A stretch of 64,000 nucleotides of DNA, taken from the NCBI GenBank assembly GCA_039096225.1, contig JBBPEB010000018.1, forward strand, positions 62,001 to 126,000, written 5' to 3'. Every line of letters begins with the position of its first letter. Position 1 is the first letter of the stretch. Made by a program: the position numbers and the translations under genes. Origin of the DNA: Blastocystis sp. Blastoise (lineage: Eukaryota > Sar > Bigyra > Opalinata > Blastocystidae). Under the pieces are notes generated by a model that was not told where the DNA came from, made no database searches, and was given only the letters and a program-made list of their open reading frames with translations. Below are positions 1 through 9,431 of this stretch, piece by piece.

Positions 1-1645
1 GACCAGACAATTGGAAAATAAACATGGGGTAAACTTGATTTTTTATCAATCCCACAATATACGTTATCCGTGTTTATTCTTTATATTTATCTATTTTTTA
101 ATACTTTTTCATATTGAACACGTGAGGCCTTAACGGTCAAATTTAGATTCTTAATTTGACATCATATTCTGATTCAGGAGGTCAAAAAACCTAGGTGTAC
201 CAATTTTCAGCTCCTGAGGACGATTTTTGAGTGATCGATATTTTCTTTGATCTTCTTATAATCGACTAATATTACAGTATTGTAATTGATAGGTCCTCAA
301 ACTACTATAGTTAAAACAAAGTCTTAAAATAATGAGTTTGAGTGTCACAATTCTGAAAAATGTGAATTAAGTGGTCTTAGAGGATAAGATTCAATATAAT
401 GACTTTTATTTAGTAAACTAGAGATAATACTCTATACTATATTAAAAGAAGAGTCAAAACTATGAAAGTCAAAGTGTATGACCAAATGACAAAATGTGTC
501 TTAAAAAGTAAAAGGGTGTCTATATGTGTTTCAAATGTTAAGTCAAGTCAATTCTATGAATAAGAGCTTTAAATAAATAGTTTAAGGTTGTCAAATTCAA
601 AAGAATGTGTAAAACATAGTCTTAAACTATGAATAAAAAATTTAGAGATATTAATCAGTGTACAGCTGTAGTAGCTCTACAACATATCAAAAGTACAAAG
701 AAAATAATTTTTAGAGAGTGGATGTGTGAAGGGTTGTGACTATTATTTAAAATTTATTTTTACTTCAGTTTGAGCAAAATCGTGAATTTCGTGCACTGTA
801 GAAAAATTGAGTCAAAAAATCAACTCTAAGGGTCTTAATTTTGAAAAATGTAAAAATGAGTGACTTAGAGGACGAGATTCAATATTTGAGTGTTTAGTCA
901 TTAAACTAGACTGTATGATCTATATTATATTAAAAGAAGGGACAAAACTATTTTGATCAAAGTGTATGACCAAATGGTAAAGTGTCTTTAAAAGTGTTAT
1001 GGTGATGCCAGTTGTGTTTAAGGGTCTAAATCAAGTTTACTCTTAAAATATCAACTTTAAATAACCAGTTAAAGGTTGTCAATTTGTCAAAATGTTTTAA
1101 AGCGTGTCTTAAACAAAGAGATTCAAGAAGTTGACTTTCATTTTATACATAACATGTATATATAAACACTTTACTAAAAGAACTTTGGAAAATATTGTGG
1201 ATGAGTGTTTTGTCAAATGGCAAAGTTGTATCAAGAGTTGATTGTTTCCATTCATTTTTGTTTAAATCAATGTTTTATGTCTACTCTATAAAAATAACCT
1301 TTTAATACTGAGTTTAACGTTTAAAAGTCAACATGTGTGTTTGGTTTGTTTACTTTTGAGAGTTGAAAATCAGTTTAAAATGATAAATTATGACATACAC
1401 GTCTATATTGATTGATTCAAACAGTTTTGAGATGACTTAGTTGCTCGAGTTAAAATGGATTTTGTTCTCATTCTGACTGTTGTTGAGAAGAGGAAGTCTA
1501 AAAAAAACTATAAAAAGTTAGATATATGTATGCAATGTCAAAATTGAAAAGTATAAAGTAAAATGGATTAAAATGAATTTAAAAAAGAGAATATATATAT
1601 ATATATATAATATGTAAAAAATATTAAAGAAAAAGAAAAATAAGA
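1..1645. repeat. Degenerate dispersed modular repeat, non-coding
   Basis: No convincing coding sequence is visible. The stretch is built from related modules. The block around 370-520 recurs around 860-1000, and a weaker version appears near 1110-1240. Each has an 'agattcaa'-like start, an 'actatattaaaagaag' middle and a 'gtgtatgaccaaatg' end. The same order of words returns at 5090-5210, and in shorter form inside the 3 kb elements further right (for example 11510-11640). I infer an old repeat superfamily. The left edge is cut by the window border. Confidence 0.6.
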
Positions 1646-1712
1646 CTTCATGTCAGGAATTGAACCTGAAAACAATCTATAATGATTGTTTCTCTCCTTC
1701 TAGAGCATAAAG
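1646..1712 (-). tRNA. tRNA-like sequence, probably a pseudogene or tRNA-derived repeat head (copy 1)
   Basis: Read on the minus strand this folds like a tRNA. A 7 bp acceptor pairs CTTTATG (1706-1712) with CATGAAG (1646-1652). A 4 bp D stem is CTCT/AGAG. The anticodon arm ACAATC/GATTGT has a 6-base loop. The T arm is perfect, TCAGG-TTCAATT-CCTGA (1653-1669), and fits the TTCRANY rule. Odd points: bases 8-9 are missing and the anticodon loop is one base short, so no anticodon can be assigned. A related copy lies at 5875-5942, also on the minus strand and also beside the dispersed modules. It could be a tRNA-derived retroposon head or a transferred organellar tRNA. Confidence 0.45.
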
Positions 1713-1737
1713 GGAGTTTATAAATAATAATAATAAT

Positions 1738-1770
<33 letters not shown>

Positions 1771-1772
<2 letters not shown>

Positions 1773-2369
1773 GGAATGAAGGAAGTAGGAAGAAAGAAGT
1801 AGGAAGTAGGAAGAAAGAAGTAGGAAGTAGGAAGAAAGAAGAAAGAATGAAGAATGAGGAAGAATGAAGTAGGAAGGATGAGGAAGGATGAGGAAGAAGG
1901 AAGAATGAGGAAGGATGTAAAAGTAGGAATGATGAGGAAGAAGGAAGAATGAGGAAGAAGAAGGAAAAAACAAGGATGAAGGATGAGGAAGAAGGAAGAA
2001 GGAAGAATCAAGGATGGGAAAGAAGAAAGAAGGAAGCAGGAAGAAGGAAATGATGAATGATGAAGCAGGAAGAAGTAGGAAGAAGTAGGAAGAAGTAGGA
2101 AGAATGCCAGATGAGGAAGAAGGAAGTAGGAAGAATAAGGAAGACGGAAGAAGGATGAGAAAGAAGGAAGAAGTAAGTAGGATGAGGAAGAAGGAAGAAT
2201 AAGGAAGGAAGAATGACGGATGAGGAAGGAAGGAAGAAAGAAGTAGGAAGGATAAGAAAGACGGAAGAAGAAAGAAGGAAGAAAGAAGGAAGAAAGAAGT
2301 AGGAAGGATAAGGAAGAAGGAAGAAGTAAAATGAAGAAGAAAGAAGGAAGAAAGAAGAAAAAAGAACAA
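1771..2369. repeat. Purine-rich (AGGAAG/AAGAAGT) tract, ~600 bp
   Basis: The plus strand is almost entirely A and G, arranged as loose repeats of AGGAAGAAAGAAGTAGG-like units with scattered T. The complementary strand is polypyrimidine. Such mirror-rich purine/pyrimidine tracts can form triplexes (established property). Because the pyrimidine strand has almost no stop codons, long Phe/Leu/Ser/Pro reading frames are open in more than one frame, so openness alone does not show coding. Confidence 0.85.
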
Positions 2370-2953
2370 GAAGACTATAAAACCTATATATAATAGAAAA
2401 CATATAAAAATAAATAAATAATAAATAAATAATAAATAAATAAATATAATAAATAAATAAATAAATAAATATAATAAATAAATAAATATAATAAATAAAT
2501 ATAATAAATATAATAAATAAATATAATAAATAAATAAATAAATATAATAAATAAATAAATAAAAAACATAAATAAATAAATAAAAAACATAAATAATAAA
2601 TAATAAAAATGAAAATAATAAATAAAATATAAATATATACCTAATAGATTAATCTGAAACCACAGACTAAAGAAGAATGACATGAAAAAACGAAGACGAC
2701 AACACATCAACAACATTTTCTTTCCTATAGAATAAAAATAATTAAAAACTATTTAATAAATGATATAAAAAGACAAAATAAATAATATAGATAACAAAAA
2801 TATAAAATAAAACAAAGTAATGAGAGAATTAAAAAACAAATACTATAAAAATAAATATATATTATATACCTGACACAAAGTAATCCAATTCACATAGCCG
2901 TGACCACTTCAAGAACTCTTTACTACAACAACCAAGACAAATATAAGAGAATC
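2370..2953 (-). other. Possible small exons feeding into the polypyrimidine frame, minus strand
   Basis: Two exon-like blocks on the minus strand, 2870-2953 and 2641-2724, are each exactly 84 nt. Each is preceded by CTATAG and followed by GTATAT. In the one phase open in both, the first encodes a Cys-containing segment (ICLGCCSKEFLKW) and the second continues in frame (MLLMCCRLRFFM). A third acceptor near 2383 leads, still in frame, into the ~200-codon Phe/Leu/Ser-rich frame of the purine tract. No start codon or family was recognised. The phase agreement is suggestive, but the product is compositionally strange, so this may be a decayed gene or chance. Confidence 0.25.
2402..2640. repeat. 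AAAT/AATA-type simple repeat block
   Basis: Interleaved AAAT and AATAT words, such as aaataaataaat and aataaatataat, run across this stretch. No gene or other structure is visible. Confidence 0.8.
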
Positions 2954-3059
2954 CTATAAAAAAGTGTATTATTTTGAATAAATAAATAACTATATAGATA
3001 GATAGATATAATGCAATATAAAACAATATCAAATAAATAAATAAAATATACAGAATCAA

Positions 3060-3352
3060 ATAATATAATCAAATATTTAAAAAATGTAAAAAACTATGTT
3101 TTTTGGGTACCATAAATGTTTTTAATAGAAAATGACCCAATTATTACTTTTGTAAATAAATCAATGAAAACTCAAGGGTATTTTTGATTTCTATTAGATT
3201 TTAAGAAGCATATTTTTATAAAAGACCCTTTTCTTTAAAAGTAGAAATATAAACACAATTTTTATATTAAGAGAAAACACTTATTTTTTATAATTAAAAT
3301 ATTATCTAAGATGCCTCAGAAGGCATGATGCTGTCAAGATCGAAGTGTGTAG
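3060..3352. other. AT-rich spacer, nothing recognised
   Basis: No open frame, repeat array or RNA structure that I can support is visible between the exon-like blocks on the left and the repeat pseudogene on the right. Confidence 0.5.
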
Positions 3353-4420
3353 ATGGAAAAATATACATTTCTCAAAAACTTTCAGGTTCTTCTACTCAAT
3401 AGGATCCAGTTGTGTATGTTCTTGGTCTTGGTATTACTTGCTCTGATGGTCTTAAAGGTTCTTCTATGTTATTTGTATCATACGGAGGCTGTGGTGTTGC
3501 CTGTTATGCTAACTGTGAAGGTTCTTCTGTTGCTTTAAATGATGCTAATGGTTCTGTTTACGTAGATATAGGTTCCTCTTATGGTATTGAAGGTTCTTCA
3601 GTTGTTGTGCATGTAAACAGTGGTGTAGATGAAGATATCTGTGTAGTGTTGAAGGTTCTTCTGATGTTTTCAATACTGCTGCTGATGTTGTTGGTGATCA
3701 GGTAGACTGTTCCTATGGTATTAAAGGTATATATATATATTGTCATTCATTTATTATTATTTTTTTTTTATTTATTATTTGTCTATTACTGTTTCTTTAT
3801 AGGTTCTTTTATTGTTGTGTGTGTGGTTGCTGAAGGTGTTAATAATTAAGGTATGTCTATTTTTTAAATTTAATTTAGTTTATTTTTATTTATTATTTAT
3901 ATATAGGTCCTTCTATTCTGATCGAGTCTTCTATTATAGGTAATGATACAGGTATATTCATATTTCTTTATTTTTTAATTTCTTTTTATTTTATTAATAC
4001 TAATTTGTTCATATATAGGTTGTTCAACTCAGTTATGATATCATGGTTATTCTTCTGTTCCTTCTTTAGAAGGTATATATATATATATATTTATTGTTTA
4101 TTCATGTATATTATTATTATTATCTCAATCATTTATTATATATAGGTGTACCATCTAATTTGGAATACTATCATCATGATGATAATGTTTATTCTTATAA
4201 ATAGAAATATATCTAAAGGTATATATATATATTACATATATTTATTATAATGTATCTTTTATATATATATCTTTATCTATATAGGTGATAGTGTGGATAG
4301 GTCTCTAATACTTAAAGGTATATATATATATCATATATTTATTATTATATCTCTTATATATATATATATATATGTCTTTTATTTTTTAGGCTTTTCTAAT
4401 ATGATGGGTATACTTAGAAT
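3353..4420 (+). pseudogene. Decayed Gly-Ser-Ser repeat protein gene with introns at repeat borders
   Basis: The left part (3380-3725) encodes about five ~20-residue units, each opening with G-S-S after Lys or Glu (LKGSS, CEGSS, IEGSS). The frame is broken by an in-frame TAG near 3400 and by a frameshift near 3645. To the right, similar short units are separated by introns of the form AAAG|gtatat...tatag|GTTC at about 3726-3801, 4075-4145, 4220-4285 and 4317-4390. Each intron falls exactly at the (K/E)G^GT unit border. More stops follow, as in 'tcaactcagttatga' near 4025. No family was recognised. I read it as the remains of a repetitive, perhaps secreted or surface protein, but no signal peptide can be shown. 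Confidence 0.45.
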
Positions 4421-4552
4421 GTTTTTATTTTTTTAATTTTCTTTTTCTTTTGCTTATTATTTTTTATTTATATTTTCTTTCTTTATATATCTATTTATTT
4501 ACTTTGTTTAGCTTTAGCTAATCTATATTTACTTATTTAATATAATACTTTG

Positions 4553-4583
<31 letters not shown>

Positions 4584-5874
4584 TGTTTTTTTGCTTTGTT
4601 TTTTAATTTTAATTGTTGACTATTAAAACAATTGTTAAATTAGTTAATATTAATAGTATGGATCATTTTAATCTTTGTATTTAATTTAATTAAAACATTT
4701 ATTGATCTCATCTAATTCTATATAGACTCACCAATGTAATCATATCAATAATTGACTTATTATTAAGTTTTGAATCCTCCACATACTTTTTTTATATAGT
4801 TTATTATATGTAAAATTGTAAAAATTAATAAATGTTAAAAAATAGGCTCTTCAACTAAGAGATTAAAAATTCTAAAAATTGTTTAATATAAAATAGCATG
4901 CACTCTACAACATGTAAAAAATTAAAATAATTTTATTTTTCACAAGTGAATTAAAAATGTGTTTGAGTTGTCTAAAAATTTAAAAGAGTTTGTCTGTTTG
5001 TTTAAAACTGTGTTTTTGTTATAATATGAAAGTACTGACTTTTAAAAACAAGTTTAAAGGGTTTTATTTAAAAAAAATATAATAATAAGTTTTAGGAGGA
5101 TGCGATTCAATACGAAACATTTTATTTATCAAACTATAATTTATGTTTTAAACTATATCAAAACGAGGGACAGAAATACACTTGACAAAGTGTATGACCA
5201 AATGTAAAAGGCTTATAAAGAGTGTTAAAATCGTTATTAACGTGTTTATAGAGTTATGCTGAGTATAGTGTGTAAATGTTAGCTTTTTAAATTAACTTTA
5301 AGTGTGTCAACTTTTCAAAATGTATAAAAAAGGGTCTCTATATCAGAGATTCAAGACATCAAATTTTAATTAATATATAACACAATGAGATCTATATTGT
5401 GTGAAAGTTATGTTTAAAACTATTTTGATACACTGGATATCAAAATGGTGAAGTCTCTCTAAAACCGATATTGTTGACACCTTTATGTATAGAAATGCTA
5501 TTTAAAGTGACTTTATTAATATTAATTCTAAAACTATGTGTTTAAGTCGTTAAAGTGAAAATGAATGTTGACTTTGTTGTGTTAAATGGGTTTTGGTTTT
5601 ATGAAATGATTAAAGAAAGTGTAAACTACCTTATTATAATCTATTTAAAATGATTTTACATAATAATGACTTTCAATACTTAACATTGTGAGCCATTTCT
5701 AAATTTATTAGCTTTAGAAACTCCATAATAATTAAAATAGTAACTTAACTATTTATAAATACAATATATATTTTTAAAATAATAAATAACAAATATAATG
5801 ATTCAAAAAGGGTTTCTCATTTTTTTAAGTATTGTTTTTAGTTTTTCAGATACTATTCAAATGATCAATTTAAT
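4421..5874. repeat. Gene-less region with dispersed-repeat modules
   Basis: The first part (4440-4860) is AT-rich spacer with a TTTTG run around 4550-4600. From about 4900 the word order seen at 1-1645 recurs: 'ggatgcgattcaatac' near 5098 and 'gtgtatgaccaaatg' near 5188. The module block ends just before the second tRNA-like sequence, as the first does. No coding sequence is supported. Confidence 0.55.
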
Positions 5875-5942
5875 AATTATATCAGGAATTGAACCTGATT
5901 ATAATCAACAAATGATTATTACTCTCCATATAGAGTATAAGA
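5875..5942 (-). tRNA. tRNA-like sequence, degenerate (copy 2)
   Basis: On the minus strand this shares with 1646-1712 the same perfect T arm (TCAGG-TTCAATT-CCTGA, 5882-5898) and the same CTCT/AGAG D stem with GG in the loop (5922-5935). The anticodon arm TAATC/GATTA has a 7-base loop ATTTGTT. Read normally, the loop gives anticodon TTG (Gln), but a T at position 37 is unusual. Only five of seven acceptor pairs form. I infer a pseudogene or tRNA-derived repeat head, not a working tRNA. Confidence 0.4.
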
Positions 5943-6064
5943 AGTGTTAATAAAATAATATATATAATATATAATATATAGTATATAATATATATTATAT
6001 ATTATATATAATAGATAATAATGAAAAAAAGAAAATAAAAGCCAAACTGTTATTATTCTTTGTA

Positions 6065-6102
6065 GCCGCAGGTCCGGTGCCGTTAGGCCCCGGACCTGCG
6101 GC
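6065..6102. repeat. GC-rich perfect hairpin in AT-rich DNA
   Basis: GCCGCAGGTCCGG (6065-6077) is the exact reverse complement of CCGGACCTGCGGC (6090-6102). Inside, GCC/GGC (6079-6081 with 6086-6088) can extend the stem after one mismatch, leaving a GTTA loop. The surrounding kilobases are nearly all A and T, so the base composition is unlike its neighbourhood. It resembles in type the GC clusters and double-hairpin elements known from fungal mitochondrial genomes, but no relationship can be shown here. Confidence 0.9.
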
Positions 6103-6412
6103 GTGACCCTAGTAGAATATAATAGAATATAGCATATAAATACCTTGAGTCAATAGCTTTGATCCTGAATCTATATATATATATATATATATATAATATA
6201 GTATAATAGTTTAAATGATTGTATACTTAATAATAATTAATAATATATATATACATACTTTTCGTATTTATTTTTAGTGGATTTATAAATACGCATAAAA
6301 ATATTTTATAAGACAAAAATGAAAAGCTAAATAAATATATACCATTATTATTTGAAGATTCAGCATCCTCATATTGTGATAATAACGATAAGACTGGACA
6401 ATCAGATTCCAT
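6083..6412 (-). CDS. Possible small spliced gene ending inside the GC hairpin
   Basis: Three exon-like blocks join in phase on the minus strand: 6343-6412 (starts MESDCPVLSLLSQYED), 6144-6170 (27 nt) and 6083-6108. They are separated by introns starting GTATATATTT and GTATTTATATG and ending ATATAG and CTACTAG. The joined product is only about 40 residues. Its last exon runs into the GC-rich hairpin and stops at a TAA lying in the hairpin's apical loop. The protein matches no family I know. Either the hairpin landed in, and truncated, a once longer gene, or the frame is fortuitous. Confidence 0.3.
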
Positions 6413-6459
6413 AGTACTTAAACAATACTGAAAGATTTAGCAAAAAGCACCTTCTATAT

Positions 6460-9032
6460 ATATAAAAGGTATATTAAAACAAATGGTTTAATAAATCAAA
6501 AAGATATACATAATAAAAGAAATAATATATTATAATATAAATATATACATGACATCAAAGATATTTTGTGGTGAATTTACATATCAAAAAATGAATGGTG
6601 AACTTTTAAAAACGGAATCTTCATATCATTTTTTTCATAATAACCAACCATTTATTTATAACTTCCAGCTACATTTCTTTTCTTTCTTTTCTTTCTTTGG
6701 ATAGCATAGTTGTAACAGTCAATTCTTAAGATGAGTAATAGCATACCTAATAAAAAAGTTATACATTATCCCCTGTATCATTAGTTTACCCATTTACATT
6801 GTATCATTACCAAATATAATTTATTATATTTATCATCTACTCTCTATACATATATAAATTAATTAATAAAAACACGATAAAGACAAAAATGAAAATAAAC
6901 TTACAGAAGGAATTATTAAAATAAAGAATGATTTGGTTGTTACCAATATATTAATATGTTGAACGTAGAAATAGCATAGTAGTTTTAAGTAACCCTTTCT
7001 TATATCACTCTAAAATCAGCTAAAGTTTCTTTGTTCACAATTAGGCAATCATTCTTTCAATCAGTTAAAAATTCATTAATTAGACATTCTACCATTGGCG
7101 CTTTTAATTCTGTTCATGAAATGACTTGCTAAATGTATTTAAATCTATTTCTAAATACAGTACAATAAAAAAAAGAAAAGAAAAGAAAAATACTGAAAGT
7201 TTTAAAATATTCTTTTTCATTTTTATTGTTAGCTCATCTTCTTATGTGTTTCAAACAGAGATTAATAAGATTATTGATCACTATAAAAAAATTTGAACCT
7301 TTTTAATTAAGATTGTAAAACAATTACATCTATATCAGTTTGCAAAAAGTATTATTTTATAAAAATTAGCATAATAATAAAACATTTATAATATTATTAT
7401 GTAGAAATATAATATTAATTATGAATTAAGTCCATAATCTTCATGTGTTTGACTTAAAAAATAATGTAGATAATTCTGTCAAGACCTCTTTTTTTTTATC
7501 TTATTTTAACTTTTAATATAATATAATATTATAAAGTTTTCATATATTTTATAAGATAGACACATATAGTATTAAATATGACAAAAATAAATAATAAAAA
7601 CATAATAATAATGGTCGAAATTGACCTTAGTTGAAACATCAAAAATAAAATTTTTGAGAAAACGCAAAATTTCTTTTTCATTTTTGACACCGAGACCCAA
7701 CGATATTTTATATTTTGACTTTATATATTTATGTAATAGTATAATAACTATTAATATGACTTTTAAAAAGTGTGTTAGAACGACTTTTTTTGGTACAAAG
7801 TCGCAATTAACTTTTTTTGACCTTTTTTAAAAAGCCTTTAAAGACATAAAATATCATAATGTATCCTATGGGGCATCCTTACACCAAATATAAAGTCATA
7901 AGTCGAAATTAATGGGGTCGAAATCTGCCGATACACCAACTTTGTTGTCATAAACATGCAATAATGATATATTTGTGTATGGTAGAGGTCACTGTATTCA
8001 TATATAAAATCAGAATTTGATTTTATGAGGGTCAACCAAACAGATATCCACTCATTCTTGTCTTAAAAGAAACCTGATGGGTTCAATGAGTGGCGAATTT
8101 TATCTAAACTACAAATATTAAGTCCAAATTTCTTTATTAAGAGTGAAATGATTTCGATATCTCTTCGACCTTTTTATTTTAAAAATGTGTTCAAATAATT
8201 TATGAATATAAACTCATAAGATAAATCCTGTAACGTTTAAAAATTAATAAAATAAAAAATGTTGACAGAACGCGCGATTGAAGTTTTTTGTCAATTTTTC
8301 AACATGTCAAAAACAGGTTTTAATGACTTTTAGGATGGTTTCATGAGTTATCATGATGATCCAGATAGTTTTCATTAAAATTCAAAGGAGTCAAAAGAGA
8401 ATGTGTCCGATATCTCAATACTTTGTGGATCAATTTTTTTAAAAGCTTTATATATTATCATTACTCAGGTTATTTTATGTATATAAGTTAATTTCAATCA
8501 ATTAAAGTCTCTTAAAAAAAGGATTCTTGTCTAATTGTCTTTTTAAAGTTTAAAAATCGTTTATACATGTGGCGAGAAATGTTATGCATTTAAAATAAAT
8601 TATATTAATATTTAATGACAAATATTAAGTACATCATAAAGAAAAATATAACTTAAAAATGAAATTTATAAAAAATAAATTTTACAAAATATAAAAAGAA
8701 ATTTTTAAGTAGAAAAATGTAAAAAATGAAAAAATTTCTGAGAAAATGAAAAATAAATAGGAATTTTATGTACGAAATATGTTTATTGGATAAAAACTCA
8801 AATTTTGAATTTTAGCCAATTATTTGGGGCATTTCCGTTAAATTTTTTTTTGTCTTACCGTTTTAGGCCCTTAGACGTGGAATTTTTGAAAATTTTAAAA
8901 GCGCGTCATAATACGTTTTTCATGTAGTATCTTACTCTGTTATCAGTGTAACATAGATATGTAACACAAAAAAGTAATCGGTCCATTTATATCAGTACAA
9001 TTTTGTGCTTACTTATCCCTTTTATATATAAG

Positions 9033-9080
<48 letters not shown>

Positions 9081-9430
9081 GTATTTCATATTATGTAGAA
9101 AAAGTCAAAAAAGAATAAAAAGAATGTTACTGTTTCAAGTACTAAATCTGTTACAAACACTGTATTTATTCAACGAAATATTATAAAACCATCTTTTCAT
9201 ACTATATAATTTATTATTTTTTATTGTTATTCAAATGTCTTTATTTTATATACTATTTGTCTATTATATTTAATGCGATGATACTATTGTTTGGGTATAT
9301 TAAATACACGTCTTTCTATAAATTTGCTAAATATTAATCATTTTTTTAAAGTTTTAATTAATAAACTTTATTAACAATATATAAAAAATATTATTATGAA
9401 CAAAATATTATATGACTTTTATGTATTAAT
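6460..9430. other. Long gene-less AT-rich region
   Basis: No spliced or unspliced gene is supported. Open frames near 7620-7830 and 7840-8035 are short and lack family features. There is a 9 bp inverted repeat at 8048-8056/8085-8093. Words near 8860-8900, including a 'gcgcgtcataa' patch, are less AT-biased than the rest. Confidence 0.5.
9031..9080. repeat. (ATT)n microsatellite
   Basis: About 50 bp of uninterrupted ATT triplets. Confidence 0.95.
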
Positions 9431-9431
9431 A

